The position numbers were made by a program, and so were the translations under genes. From positions 38,526-102,525 of the forward strand of contig NZ_NBYX01000022.1 in NCBI RefSeq assembly GCF_002099195.1: DNA of 64,000 bases. Direction: 5' to 3'. This DNA comes from Burkholderia puraquae (lineage in GTDB: Bacteria; Pseudomonadota; Gammaproteobacteria; Burkholderiales; Burkholderiaceae). How positions within the stretch are numbered: position 1 is the first letter of the stretch; every line of letters begins with the position of its first letter. Positions 15,806 through 24,775 of the stretch are shown here, piece by piece. The notes beneath the pieces were generated by a model. It did not search any database, had not been told where the DNA came from, and worked only from the letters and a program-made list of their open reading frames with translations.

Positions 15806-18034
15806 TTGAATCGTCTCGTGCCGCTTCTCCGTGACGCGTGGCTTCGCTGCCGCGCCCGCATCGCACCGTTCGCCGCCGCCTGCGGCGCGCGCATCCGCGC
15901 GCTGGGCGCCGGCGTGCTGCATCGCCTGCGTCATCCGACGCGCCGCGGCGTCGCGCTGACGCTCGCCGCGATACCGGTGCTGGGGCTGCTGGTACTGCTC
16001 GCGTTCGTCCCGTTCACGCCGAGCATCGGCGACATCCGCAAGGCGCGCATCGACCGCCCCGCGCGCGTGCTGTCCGCCGACGGCCAGCTGATCGCCGAGT
16101 TCCGGCCGGTCAACCGCGAATGGGTGCCGCTCAAGCAGATCTCGCCGCACATGGTCGACGCGCTGATCGCGACAGAGGACCACCGCTTCTACACGCATCA
16201 CGGCATCGACTTGCGCCGCACGCTCGCGGCCGGGCTGCACACGTTCTCGGGCGATCGCCAGGGCGGCTCGACGATCACGCAGCAGCTCGCGCGCAACCTG
16301 TATCCGGACGAAGTCGGCCGCGCGCCGACGCTCACGCGCAAGGTGAAGGAGCTGATCACCGCGTTCAAGATCGAGTCGGTGTACAGCAAGGACGAGATCC
16401 TCGAGACCTACCTGAACACGGTGCCGTTCCTGTACAACGCGTACGGCGTCGAGATGGCCGCGCGCACCTACTTCGGCAAGTCGGCGGACCAGCTCGACAT
16501 CGCGGAAAGCGCCACGCTCGTCGGGATGCTGAAGGGCAACAGCTACTACAACCCGGTGCTGAATCCGGAGCGCGCGGTCCAGCGGCGCAACATCGTGCTC
16601 GGCCGAATGGCGCAGATGGGCATGCTCACGCCGCAACAGCTCGCGAAACTGCAGCGCCAGCCGCTGCGCGTCGACTTCGAGCCGCAGACGGGGCAGCCGG
16701 GCCTCGCCCCGCACTTCGCGGTGCAGCTGCGCAAATGGCTGATCGCGTGGGCCGATCGCAACAACTACGATCTCTACGCGGACGGCCTCGTCGTGCGCAC
16801 GACGCTCGACGCACAGTTGCAGGACATCGCGACGCAGGCGCTGACGCGGCAAACCGAACAGTTGCAGGCGATCGCCGACAGCGCATGGCGCGGGCCGTCC
16901 GGCTGCGGGCTGCGCAACGATCTGTTCCGCGGCTTCATCCGCCAGACGCCCGAATATCGCCAGGTTCGCGACGCGGGCGTTGCCGATGTCCCGGCGCTGA
17001 AGCAGCTCGGCGCAAACCGCGCGTTCATGCGCGCGCTGTGCGAGCGCAAGACGCAGGTGCAGGCCGGCTTCGTCGCGATCGATCCGCGCAACGGCGCGAT
17101 CCGCGCGTGGGTCGGCAGTCCGGATTTCGGCAGCGAGCCGTTCGATCACGTCTCGCAGGCGCGGCGCCAGCCGGGCTCGACGTTCAAGCCGTTCGTCTAT
17201 GGCGCCGCGTTCGCGGACGGCATGCGGCCGGGCGATACGTTCATCGACCGCCCCGTTGCGATCCCGATCGACGGCCGCGCGGTCTGGCGCCCGACCGACG
17301 AGGAGCCGCCGACGGGCGAACCGATGACGCTGCGCGACGCGCTCGCACTGTCACGCAACCGCATCACCGCGCAGGTGATGCAGCGGGAAGGCGCCGCGAA
17401 GGTCGTTCAGCTCGCGCGCGCGATGGGCGTGCGCGACAGCCCGCTCGACGCGGTGCCGTCGCTCGCGCTCGGCACGAGCCCCGTCACGCTGAAGGAGATG
17501 GTGTCCGCGTACGGCACGATCGCGAACCGCGGCGTGTACGTCGCGCCGCAGATGATCACGCGCATCGAGGATCGCGACGGCAAGGTGCTCGCCGCCTTCG
17601 GCAGCGCGCCGCCCGAACGCGCGCTGCCGGCGGCCGCCGCGCAGACGCTGGTCGACGTGATGCGCGGCGTCGTCGATTACGGCACCGGTGCCGACATTCG
17701 CTCGCGCTACGGAATTCGGATCGACGTTGCCGGCAAGACCGGCACGACGCAGGACAACACGGACGGCTGGTTCGTCCTGATGCATCCGCAGCTCGTGGCC
17801 GGCGCATGGGTCGGCTTCGACGACGGCAGCGTGACGCTGCGCAGCGACTACTGGGGCGCGGGCGCGCACAGCGCGCTGCCGATCGTCGGCTCGTTCTACG
17901 ATGCGGCGCTGCGCGCGCGGGCGATCGATTCGCACGTGCAGTTCTCGCCCGACTTCCGGCCGCGCAGCGCGCCGGCGCCGAAGCGGCGCGCGCAGCATCC
18001 GGGCCTGTTCGACTGGCTGAGGTTCTTCCGCTGA
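15806..18034 (+). CDS. Class A penicillin-binding protein (PBP1-type glycosyltransferase/transpeptidase)
   Basis: A 742-residue bifunctional peptidoglycan synthase. A basic cytoplasmic N-terminus precedes one transmembrane helix (about 49-69). The GT51 domain has the catalytic Glu in ATEDHRFYTHHG (E124), QGGSTITQQLARNLY, KVKELITAFKIE and EILETYLN. The transpeptidase domain has the active serine motif PGSTFKPF (SxxK), LSRNR (SxN-like) and KTGTT. It polymerises lipid II and crosslinks the strands in the periplasm. No ATG is available: translation would begin at TTG 15806 or GTG 15818, and the ribosome site is weak. It is monocistronic; paralogous to mrcA but shorter. Confidence 0.92.
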   Translation: MNRLVPLLRDAWLRCRARIAPFAAACGARIRALGAGVLHRLRHPTRRGVALTLAAIPVLGLLVLLAFVPFTPSIGDIRKARIDRPARVLSADGQLIAEFRPVNREWVPLKQISPHMVDALIATEDHRFYTHHGIDLRRTLAAGLHTFSGDRQGGSTITQQLARNLYPDEVGRAPTLTRKVKELITAFKIESVYSKDEILETYLNTVPFLYNAYGVEMAARTYFGKSADQLDIAESATLVGMLKGNSYYNPVLNPERAVQRRNIVLGRMAQMGMLTPQQLAKLQRQPLRVDFEPQTGQPGLAPHFAVQLRKWLIAWADRNNYDLYADGLVVRTTLDAQLQDIATQALTRQTEQLQAIADSAWRGPSGCGLRNDLFRGFIRQTPEYRQVRDAGVADVPALKQLGANRAFMRALCERKTQVQAGFVAIDPRNGAIRAWVGSPDFGSEPFDHVSQARRQPGSTFKPFVYGAAFADGMRPGDTFIDRPVAIPIDGRAVWRPTDEEPPTGEPMTLRDALALSRNRITAQVMQREGAAKVVQLARAMGVRDSPLDAVPSLALGTSPVTLKEMVSAYGTIANRGVYVAPQMITRIEDRDGKVLAAFGSAPPERALPAAAAQTLVDVMRGVVDYGTGADIRSRYGIRIDVAGKTGTTQDNTDGWFVLMHPQLVAGAWVGFDDGSVTLRSDYWGAGAHSALPIVGSFYDAALRARAIDSHVQFSPDFRPRSAPAPKRRAQHPGLFDWLRFFR

Positions 18035-18040
18035 TCGGGG

Positions 18041-18061
18041 TGCCGGCGGGCCACGCCGGCA
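18041..18061. terminator. Possible bidirectional terminator hairpin
   Basis: TGCCGGC and GCCGGCA form a 7-bp stem with a 7-base loop, right between the convergent penicillin-binding protein and WG-repeat genes. There is no T-run, so it is a weak call. Confidence 0.35.
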
Positions 18062-18080
18062 TGCACGACAGCGGTCCCGC

Positions 18081-19991
18081 CTACCGAAGCGTCGTGGTCG
18101 CGTGCCCGTCCGCGTACAACCATACGGGCACGCCGTCGTCGCGCAATGCGGCGACCGGTTCGTCCATGCTCCAGTTCTGCGCGACCGCGACACGGCGGAC
18201 GAACCACGGCATCGGCATCGCGTGTCCGGCGGCGGTGGCGCGATCGTCGTCGAACAGCGCATCGTCGCCGATCCGCGTGTAACGCGCCGGATGCAGCACG
18301 GTGCCGTCCGCGCGCAGCACCGTCGCCCGCACGTCGTTGCCGCCCTCGTCCTGCACGCAGGCCAGCCAGCCGTGATCGCCCCCCCAGAACAGGCCGGCCA
18401 CGTCGTCGTAGCGCCCCTGCACGACTGTCCCGCCTGTCTCGAGATCGCAGATCGCGAGTTGCACCGGCTCGCCCGGCAGGACGCCGATCGCGTAACGCGT
18501 GAACAACTCGCCCGGCACGGCTTCGTCGTCGGGCAACCACGTCAGCGCCCCCATGTTGACGAAGTCGAACGGCGTCAGCACGCGGCCCTGCCCGTCGACG
18601 ATCGCGCAACGCCCGTCGTCGCGCCGCACGATATGGCGGATCGCGCCGAGCGCGTCGAGCATCTCCGCCCGCTCACCGTCGGTCAGCGGAGCGACTTCCG
18701 CGTAATGCGGTTCGACAATCACCCGGCCTTTCGCATCGACGAGGCCGACGTGACCGTTGCGCTGCGCGAGGAAGGCGCCGCATTCGGACGACCATTCGAG
18801 CGCCGTCCACTCGGGCCGTGCGTGCCATTGCCCGTCGCGCCCGATCAGCCCCCACTGCTCGCCTTCGGCTACCGCCGCGACGGCGCCGTTCACGAATTCG
18901 TGCGCGTCGTCGAAGCGCGGCGGAATCGCCCACGCGCCACGCGCATCGACGAAGCCCCAGCGGCCATTCAGGCTCGCCGACGCGACGCCGCCGGTGAACT
19001 CGCCGAAATCGTCGAGCGACGGCTCGAGCGCCCACGCACCGTCCGTGCGCACGAGCCCGAACCGGTCGCCGACGCGCACGCAGGCGACGTCGCCGCTGAA
19101 ATCCCACACCGCATCGAACGCCGGTTCGCGCACGATCCTGGCACCGTCGCCCTCACCGTCCCCATCGGCAAGCAGCAGGCCGACCTTGCCGTCGCGTGCG
19201 GCCCACAACAACCGGTCGTCACGCGCGCCACTGGCCCACAGGTTCGTCCACTCGGGCGGCACGATCACGTGCCACGCGTCGTCGGTTTCGCGCCGCACGC
19301 CCCACAGGCCGTTGCGTCCGCGAAAGCTGAACGTGTCGTGATCGAGCCAGTTGCCGTGCAGTTCGCCGGCGTCGAACATCTCGGCGAACGTCACGCGGCG
19401 TGGCGGATTCTGGCGCCGGAAATAATGATGCGACACGCCGCCGAACCCAAAGCCCCACGCCCAGTCGCGCCAGTCGGCGGGCGTGTCGATCTCGAGTACG
19501 TCGCGCGCACCGCGCACGTCGCGGAAGTCCATGCAGTTCGCGACGCGCCACCACAGGCGCGTGCAGGCATCGCGTTCCTCGTCAATGTAGTCGTTCGGAT
19601 CGCCGTCGTCGAACCATGACAGTTCGTCGAGGTTCGCGGATAGTCGCGGCGCGCCGTGCGCATCGCCGAGCGCGTCGATCGATTCGCCGAGATGGCGCAC
19701 GACCGCATCGAACTGGCGCGCAAGCGCCGGATCGTCGCCCGGCAGCGGATACGCGGTGACGAACGCCGCGAGCCGGCTGATGCGTGCAAGCGCGGCGCGT
19801 GCATCGCTCACGAGATTCGGCGTGCCCGCGTCGCCGAACACACGCTGATCGGTAATCGCGTCGCCCGCGCCGCCGTCGGCGAGCAGCACGCGCCACAGCA
19901 GCGGGAAGTGGTTATTGGATTCCGCGAACTCGATCGTTCGCGCGACGTCGCCGTCACCGGCCTGCAGATACAGCCATGCTCGATTGCCCAT
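18081..19991 (-). CDS. WG-repeat-containing protein
   Basis: A 636-residue soluble protein. The N-terminus MGNRAWLYLQ and an acidic helical half of about 230 residues are followed by WG (KWG-like) repeats such as RNGLWGVRR, DGKVGLLLADG, GDRFGLVRTDGAW, NGRWGFVDARGAWAIPPRFDDAHEF, GEQWGLIGRDGQW and NGHVGLVDAKGRVIVEPHY. WG repeats form propeller-like scaffolds and rarely have known roles. The start at 19991 was preferred over 20042 because the latter ATG overlaps a perfect TATAAT box (20041-20046), which would put the transcript start downstream of it. Function unknown. Confidence 0.82.
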   Translation of the reverse strand: MGNRAWLYLQAGDGDVARTIEFAESNNHFPLLWRVLLADGGAGDAITDQRVFGDAGTPNLVSDARAALARISRLAAFVTAYPLPGDDPALARQFDAVVRHLGESIDALGDAHGAPRLSANLDELSWFDDGDPNDYIDEERDACTRLWWRVANCMDFRDVRGARDVLEIDTPADWRDWAWGFGFGGVSHHYFRRQNPPRRVTFAEMFDAGELHGNWLDHDTFSFRGRNGLWGVRRETDDAWHVIVPPEWTNLWASGARDDRLLWAARDGKVGLLLADGDGEGDGARIVREPAFDAVWDFSGDVACVRVGDRFGLVRTDGAWALEPSLDDFGEFTGGVASASLNGRWGFVDARGAWAIPPRFDDAHEFVNGAVAAVAEGEQWGLIGRDGQWHARPEWTALEWSSECGAFLAQRNGHVGLVDAKGRVIVEPHYAEVAPLTDGERAEMLDALGAIRHIVRRDDGRCAIVDGQGRVLTPFDFVNMGALTWLPDDEAVPGELFTRYAIGVLPGEPVQLAICDLETGGTVVQGRYDDVAGLFWGGDHGWLACVQDEGGNDVRATVLRADGTVLHPARYTRIGDDALFDDDRATAAGHAMPMPWFVRRVAVAQNWSMDEPVAALRDDGVPVWLYADGHATTTLR

Positions 19992-20040
19992 CGGAAGGGT
20001 CGCCCTCGTCTTTATTGTTGCTGTTGTCGTGTCGGCGCTC

Positions 20041-20046
20041 ATTATA
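20041..20046 (-). promoter_or_regulatory. TATAAT -10 box of the WG-repeat gene
   Basis: A perfect leftward TATAAT, about 50 bases before the chosen start at 19991. No good -35 hexamer was seen at 16-18 bp spacing, so the assignment is tentative. Confidence 0.4.
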
Positions 20047-20168
20047 GGAGCGCGCGATGACGAAGGCAGTTGCCTGTACGAAGGCCCCGCGCCGGATGAG
20101 TCTGCCCGGACGATGCGGGCCACACGCGCGCCGGTTGAAGCACCGGCCCGCGTACAACGCAGGTGCGC

Positions 20169-21269
20169 TCAGCCTGCGGCGAGCGTATCTGCCAGCGCAT
20201 CGAACTCCGGCACCCACGCCGCTCGCCACGCCGCCTTCGTCGCGTCATCGACCCACGCGCCGTCGATCCCGTTCAGCATGAACTGCCTCAACTCGACCAC
20301 GGTAAAGCCGAAATGGCTGAACATCAGCTCCCACGCTTCCGAAGGGTTCACCTTGTGCAGCGTCGGATCGTCGGTGTTCGGATGGATCTTCAACCCGAGC
20401 TCCGGCATCTTGCGCATCGGATGCAGTTCGGCCCATTGCGCCGGCGGCAGCGTACGCAGGTAGTACGAATTCGTCGGCACGACGGTAAACACGATGCCGC
20501 GCTCCGCATAGCGCGCGCACAGCTCGGGGTTGTCGACGATCGTATAGCCGTGGTCGACGCGATCCACCTGCAGCAGATCGACGGCCGTCTCGACGTTGCG
20601 CCACGGCATCCCAAACTCGCCCGCATGCGCGGTCGTGCGAAAGCCCGCCGCGCGCGCATGGCGGTAAGCCTTCCAGAACAGTTCCGGCGGCCGGTCGTTC
20701 TCGCGATAGTCGATCCCGAGCCCCGCTACTTCGTCTGCGCGGTTCGCCTTCATCCATTCGACAATCGCCACGGCTTCGTCCGGATCCTGCTCGCGGTCGA
20801 TGCTCGGGATCAGGCGCGCGCCGATCCCGAAGTCGCGTGCGGCGTCGCGGATCGCCGTCACGATCGCCGCCTGCGCATCCGCATATGCGATGCCCGACAC
20901 ACGCACCGTACCCGTAGGATTCCAGAAGAATTCTGCATGCCTGACGTTGTGCGCGGCCGCATCCTCCAGATACTCGTACGCGATCCGCCGCAGGTCGTCG
21001 GGCTGCGTGAGCAGATACTTGTCGAGTGCGCGCAGCACGTGCAGCACGCCGACCGGCTTCTCGCCGCGCGCATAGAACGCGTCGATCTCCGCGCGCTCGA
21101 TCGGCGCACCGCTGCGCTCCGCGAGCGCGACGAACGTGTCGTGCCGCACCGCGCCGAGCAGGTGGCAATGCAGCTCGACCTTCGGCAGCGCGTGGAAGAA
21201 GGCCCGGTGAGCCGGCGTGATCTCGATGCCCGTGCGCGCGGCCGGGACGTTACCTGGTGTTGCCTTCAT
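20169..21269 (-). CDS. add: Adenosine deaminase family protein
   Basis: A 366-residue zinc hydrolase with the complete amidohydrolase/ADA set: LPKVELHCHL (H34, H36), TTAHAGEFG (metal His and catalytic Glu), VDHGYTIVDNPEL, and HPNTDDPTLHKV (catalytic Asp pair). The family deaminates adenosine, adenine or related purines. The NTDDP motif reads HPNTDDP rather than the commoner SxNTDDP, so specificity should be left open. It follows an NCS2 purine permease on the same strand by 46 bp and was probably transcribed with it. Confidence 0.88.
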   Translation of the reverse strand: MKATPGNVPAARTGIEITPAHRAFFHALPKVELHCHLLGAVRHDTFVALAERSGAPIERAEIDAFYARGEKPVGVLHVLRALDKYLLTQPDDLRRIAYEYLEDAAAHNVRHAEFFWNPTGTVRVSGIAYADAQAAIVTAIRDAARDFGIGARLIPSIDREQDPDEAVAIVEWMKANRADEVAGLGIDYRENDRPPELFWKAYRHARAAGFRTTAHAGEFGMPWRNVETAVDLLQVDRVDHGYTIVDNPELCARYAERGIVFTVVPTNSYYLRTLPPAQWAELHPMRKMPELGLKIHPNTDDPTLHKVNPSEAWELMFSHFGFTVVELRQFMLNGIDGAWVDDATKAAWRAAWVPEFDALADTLAAG

Positions 21270-21315
21270 TGCAGTCTCTGTTTGGGTAGTACCGATGCGT
21301 CGCGAAAGCCGTCTC

Positions 21316-22665
21316 TCAGTGCGGCTTCACGACGGTCCAGAAGTAGTAGCCGAGCGGAAGCGCGAGCACGACGAGCCCCCACGACACGTCGCGCCAGCGG
21401 CCGGCCAGCAGCTTGACGAGCACGTAGCACAGCAGCCCGCCCGCAATGCCGGTGCCGAAGCTGTTCGACATCAGCGTAAGCAGCACCATCGACATCACGG
21501 GCAGCGCATCGGTGAAGTCGTCGAAATGCGTATGGCGGATCGTCGCGAACATCGACAGCCCGATCAGGATCAGCGCAGGCGCGGTCGCCTCCTTCGGGAT
21601 CGCAAGCGCAACCGGCACGAACAGCAGCATCGCGGCGAACAGCACGGCCGCGGCCAGCGACGACAGCCCGCTGCGGCCGCCGGCCTCGACGCCCGCCGCC
21701 GATTCGATCAGCGCGGTCAGCGCGGGAATGCCGAACACGGGCCCGAGCGTCGCCGCGAGCGAATCGACGAGGAACGGCCGGTTGATGTTCGGCAGGTTGC
21801 CCTGTTCGTCGAGCAGGTTCGCCTTCGCGCCGACCGCGAGCGCGGTACCGAGCGTCGAGAAGAATTCCGCCGCGAAGAACGCGAACAGGTACGGCGCGGC
21901 CGCGAGGCTCAACGCGCTGCCGATGTCCAGCTTGAACGCGATCGGCGCGATGCTGTGCGGCAGCGACACGAACGACGCGGGCAGATGCGTGACGCCGAGC
22001 GGCACACCGGCCGCCGCCGCGACGAGGATCGCGATCAGGATCGCGCCGGGCACCTTGCGCGCCTGCAGCACGATCGCGACCCCAAGGCCGATCAGCGCGA
22101 CGAGCGCGCCCGGCCGCGAGAAATCGCCGAGCGCGAACGCATTGGTCTTCGCGTTCGCCACGACCATCCCCGCATTGCGCAGCCCGAGCATCGTGACGAA
22201 CAGCCCGATCGACGCGCCGAGCCCGAGCTTGATCTGCACCGGAATCAGCCGCACCACGACGCCGCGTGCGCCGAGAATCGTCAGCAGGAAGAACAGCACG
22301 CCCGATACGCATGCGATGCCGAGGCCCGTCTGCCAGCCGACGTGCTCCGTCGTCGCGAGCGTCACGCCGATGATCACCGAGCCGCCGATGCCGGGGCCGA
22401 CGAGGAACGGCAGGTTCGCGTAGAGCCCCATCAGCGTGGTGAACAGCACGAACACGATGATCGTCGCGGTCGTCGCCGCGCCGCGCTCCATGCCGCCTGT
22501 GGCAAGCAGCGACGGGATCACGACGAGCAGGTACGCGGCCGCGAGAAACGACGTGACGCCCGCGATCGTCTCGGTGCGCACGCTCGTGCCGCGCGCGGCG
22601 AGCGCGAAGCGGCGTTCGAGCCAGTTGGCAGGCGCTCGCGCCGGCATCGTGTCAGTCGCTGACAT
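21316..22665 (-). CDS. NCS2-family purine permease (AzgA-like)
   Basis: A 449-residue inner-membrane transporter of 12-14 helices. The N-terminus LERRFALAARGTSVRTETIAGVTSFLAAAYLLVV is typical of AzgA-type hypoxanthine/guanine/adenine permeases, as are VGPGIGGSVIIG, AEFFSTLGTALAVGAKANLLDEQGN and ESAAGVEAGGRSGLSSL, the last matching the substrate-site and gating segments of NCS2 proteins. It imports a nucleobase with protons. Neighbours (nucleoside hydrolase, deaminase) support purine uptake. A LysR gene diverges from it across 94 bp. Confidence 0.92.
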   Translation of the reverse strand: MSATDTMPARAPANWLERRFALAARGTSVRTETIAGVTSFLAAAYLLVVIPSLLATGGMERGAATTATIIVFVLFTTLMGLYANLPFLVGPGIGGSVIIGVTLATTEHVGWQTGLGIACVSGVLFFLLTILGARGVVVRLIPVQIKLGLGASIGLFVTMLGLRNAGMVVANAKTNAFALGDFSRPGALVALIGLGVAIVLQARKVPGAILIAILVAAAAGVPLGVTHLPASFVSLPHSIAPIAFKLDIGSALSLAAAPYLFAFFAAEFFSTLGTALAVGAKANLLDEQGNLPNINRPFLVDSLAATLGPVFGIPALTALIESAAGVEAGGRSGLSSLAAAVLFAAMLLFVPVALAIPKEATAPALILIGLSMFATIRHTHFDDFTDALPVMSMVLLTLMSNSFGTGIAGGLLCYVLVKLLAGRWRDVSWGLVVLALPLGYYFWTVVKPH

Positions 22666-22759
22666 GGTGGTTCTCCTGTGATTCCGAATATTGTCCTGTG
22701 CCGATACACGCAGCGCGGTCTTATACTGCCGCGTACCGCATCCCGACCGTTATTGCCCG

Positions 22760-23671
22760 ATGTCGTCCGACCGCTCGTCGCTGCTGCCCGCACTCACGCT
22801 GCGGCAGGTCCAGCACTTCGTCGTGCTCGCCCACGCACGCAGCTTCACGCAGGCCGCGCAGGCGCTGTCGCTCACGCAGCCCGCGCTCACCGCGTCGATC
22901 CGCCAGATCGAGTTCCTGCTCGGCGGCCGCCTGTTCGCGCGCTCCGCGCACCGGCTTACGCTCACCTCCGCGGGCGTTGCCGTGCTGCCGCTCGCCGAAC
23001 GCCTGCTCAACCAGGCGCGCGGTACCTTCGACGACATGACGCGGCTCATCGGCGAACGCATCCAGACCGTGCGCATTGCGTTCATCCCGTCGGTCGCCGG
23101 CCGCCTGCTGCCCGCGCTCAACGCACTGCGCGATGCGAATCCGACGCTGCGCTTCACGCTCACCGACCTGCCGAACAGCGCGCTCGTCGAAGCCGTGCGC
23201 GACAGCGTCGCGGATCTCGGCATCGGCGTGCGCGAACCGGACAGCGACGACGGCACGCTGCGCTATCGGCAGCTCTTCGAGGACGAGATCGTGATCGTCG
23301 TGCGGCATGACGATCCGCTCGCCCGCGCGAAGAGCGTCACGTGGGCGAAGCTCGTCGATCGCGAACTCGCCGTGTTCGTGCGCGGCAGCGTCAGCGAATC
23401 GCTGCACCGCACCGGCGGCGCCGAAAAGCTGCGCCTGAACGTCACGTACCGGATGGAATACACGGAGCCGCTCTACGCGCTTGCGCGCAACGGCCTCGCG
23501 ACCGCCGTGCTGCCGAGCCTCTACACGATGCATCTGCACGATCCCGAACTCGTCGCGCTGCGCGTCGACAAGCCGCGCGTCACGCGCGCGATCTCGCTGA
23601 TCTCGCTCGCCGGCGACGATCGCGGCCCGCACGTGCGTGCGTGCCGCGAGTGGATTGCAAAGCACATCTGA
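22760..23671 (+). CDS. LysR-family regulator of the purine cluster
   Basis: A 303-residue LysR protein: winged-helix N-terminus with LTLRQVQHFVVLAHARSFTQAAQALSLTQPALTASIRQIE, then two Rossmann-like effector lobes (about 95-300) containing RIAFIPSVAGRLLPAL. It diverges from the NCS2 permease gene and sits amid purine genes, so it probably senses a purine or derivative and regulates that operon. The start at 22760 gives a normal N-terminus. Confidence 0.92.
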   Translation: MSSDRSSLLPALTLRQVQHFVVLAHARSFTQAAQALSLTQPALTASIRQIEFLLGGRLFARSAHRLTLTSAGVAVLPLAERLLNQARGTFDDMTRLIGERIQTVRIAFIPSVAGRLLPALNALRDANPTLRFTLTDLPNSALVEAVRDSVADLGIGVREPDSDDGTLRYRQLFEDEIVIVVRHDDPLARAKSVTWAKLVDRELAVFVRGSVSESLHRTGGAEKLRLNVTYRMEYTEPLYALARNGLATAVLPSLYTMHLHDPELVALRVDKPRVTRAISLISLAGDDRGPHVRACREWIAKHI

Positions 23672-23712
23672 TTGCGTTCACCGTTCACTGTTCGCCGCGT
23701 GGCGGCCCGCGT

Positions 23713-24765
23713 TCAGGGCAGCTTCGCGATGCGCTCGACGAGCGTCGCGTAGAAGCGGTCCGCGTCGACCTCGTTGATCCACGTCGCGTTCGCCGCGCGG
23801 CCGCTGCGCCCGTTCCAGTCGATGACCGTCTCGCCGAGCGTCCACTGCCCGGTCGTCTCGACCATCACGTTCACCTTGCGTCCACCGAACAGCGTCGGAT
23901 CGACGAGGTAGCCGACCGCGGTCGGGTCGTACATCGGCGCGTCTTCGACGCCGCGCCGCTTCTTGTTGTATGCGAGCTCGGCGTCCATGATGTCCGCGAC
24001 GATCGCGCCGCAGCGATTGCCGAGCGCGCGGAACGGCGCCACGCGTGCCGGCGTGATCGGCGCCTTCACCGCGACGTCGCGCGGCAGCACGACGATCGGC
24101 ACACCGCTGCCGAACACGACTTCGGCCGCCTGCGGATCGACGTAGATGTTGAACTCGGCGGCCGGCGTGATGTTGCCGCGCTCGAAGAACGCGCCGCCCA
24201 TCAGCACGATTTCGCGCAACGCGCCGCGAATCTGCGGTGCTTCGACCAGCGCGGTCGCGATGTTCGTCAACGGCCCGAGCGCGCACAGCGTCACGCTGCC
24301 GGGCACCGCGCGGCTCAGCGTATCGACGAGATACGACACAGCATGGCCGGCAGCAAGCGGTGCGCGCGGCTCGTGCAGTTCGACACCTTCGAGCCCGGTC
24401 TTACCATGCACGTTCGCGGCCGTCACGAGGTCGCGCACGAGCGGGCGCGGGCAGCCCGCATAAACGGGCAGCGTCTTCGTGCGGCCGGCCCAGTCACGGA
24501 TGATCCGCGCATTGCGTTCGGTCAGGTCGAGCGGCACGTTGCCCGCGACGGCGGTCAGCGCGCGGACGTCGAGCCGGTCCTGCGCGCCCAGCGCGAACAG
24601 GATCGCGATGGCGTCGTCCTGCCCCGGATCGGTATCGATGATCACCGTGCGGCGCGCGGCCTCGCCGCCGGCCGCGAACGCGCCCGTTTCGGGCAGCAGC
24701 GCGGTGCCGGCCAGCGCGGCGGACAGTTTCAGGAAGGTGCGGCGGGATGCGATCGGATGGGTCAT
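23713..24765 (-). CDS. Periplasmic nucleoside hydrolase (IUNH family), Tat-exported
   Basis: A 350-residue enzyme. The N-terminus SRRTFLKLSAALAGTALL matches a twin-arginine signal. The mature part has the metal-binding motif IDTDPGQDDAIA (D44, D46, D50, D51), ALGPLTNIA, VLMGGAFFERGNITPAAEFNIYVDP and the active-site Asn region, all typical of inosine-uridine hydrolases that split nucleosides into base and ribose. Export through Tat implies that it folds, with bound calcium, before transport and acts in the periplasm. A porin gene lies 10 bp upstream on the same strand, giving a nucleoside entry and cleavage pair. Confidence 0.9.
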   Translation of the reverse strand: MTHPIASRRTFLKLSAALAGTALLPETGAFAAGGEAARRTVIIDTDPGQDDAIAILFALGAQDRLDVRALTAVAGNVPLDLTERNARIIRDWAGRTKTLPVYAGCPRPLVRDLVTAANVHGKTGLEGVELHEPRAPLAAGHAVSYLVDTLSRAVPGSVTLCALGPLTNIATALVEAPQIRGALREIVLMGGAFFERGNITPAAEFNIYVDPQAAEVVFGSGVPIVVLPRDVAVKAPITPARVAPFRALGNRCGAIVADIMDAELAYNKKRRGVEDAPMYDPTAVGYLVDPTLFGGRKVNVMVETTGQWTLGETVIDWNGRSGRAANATWINEVDADRFYATLVERIAKLP

Positions 24766-24775
24766 GGCCGGGTGC

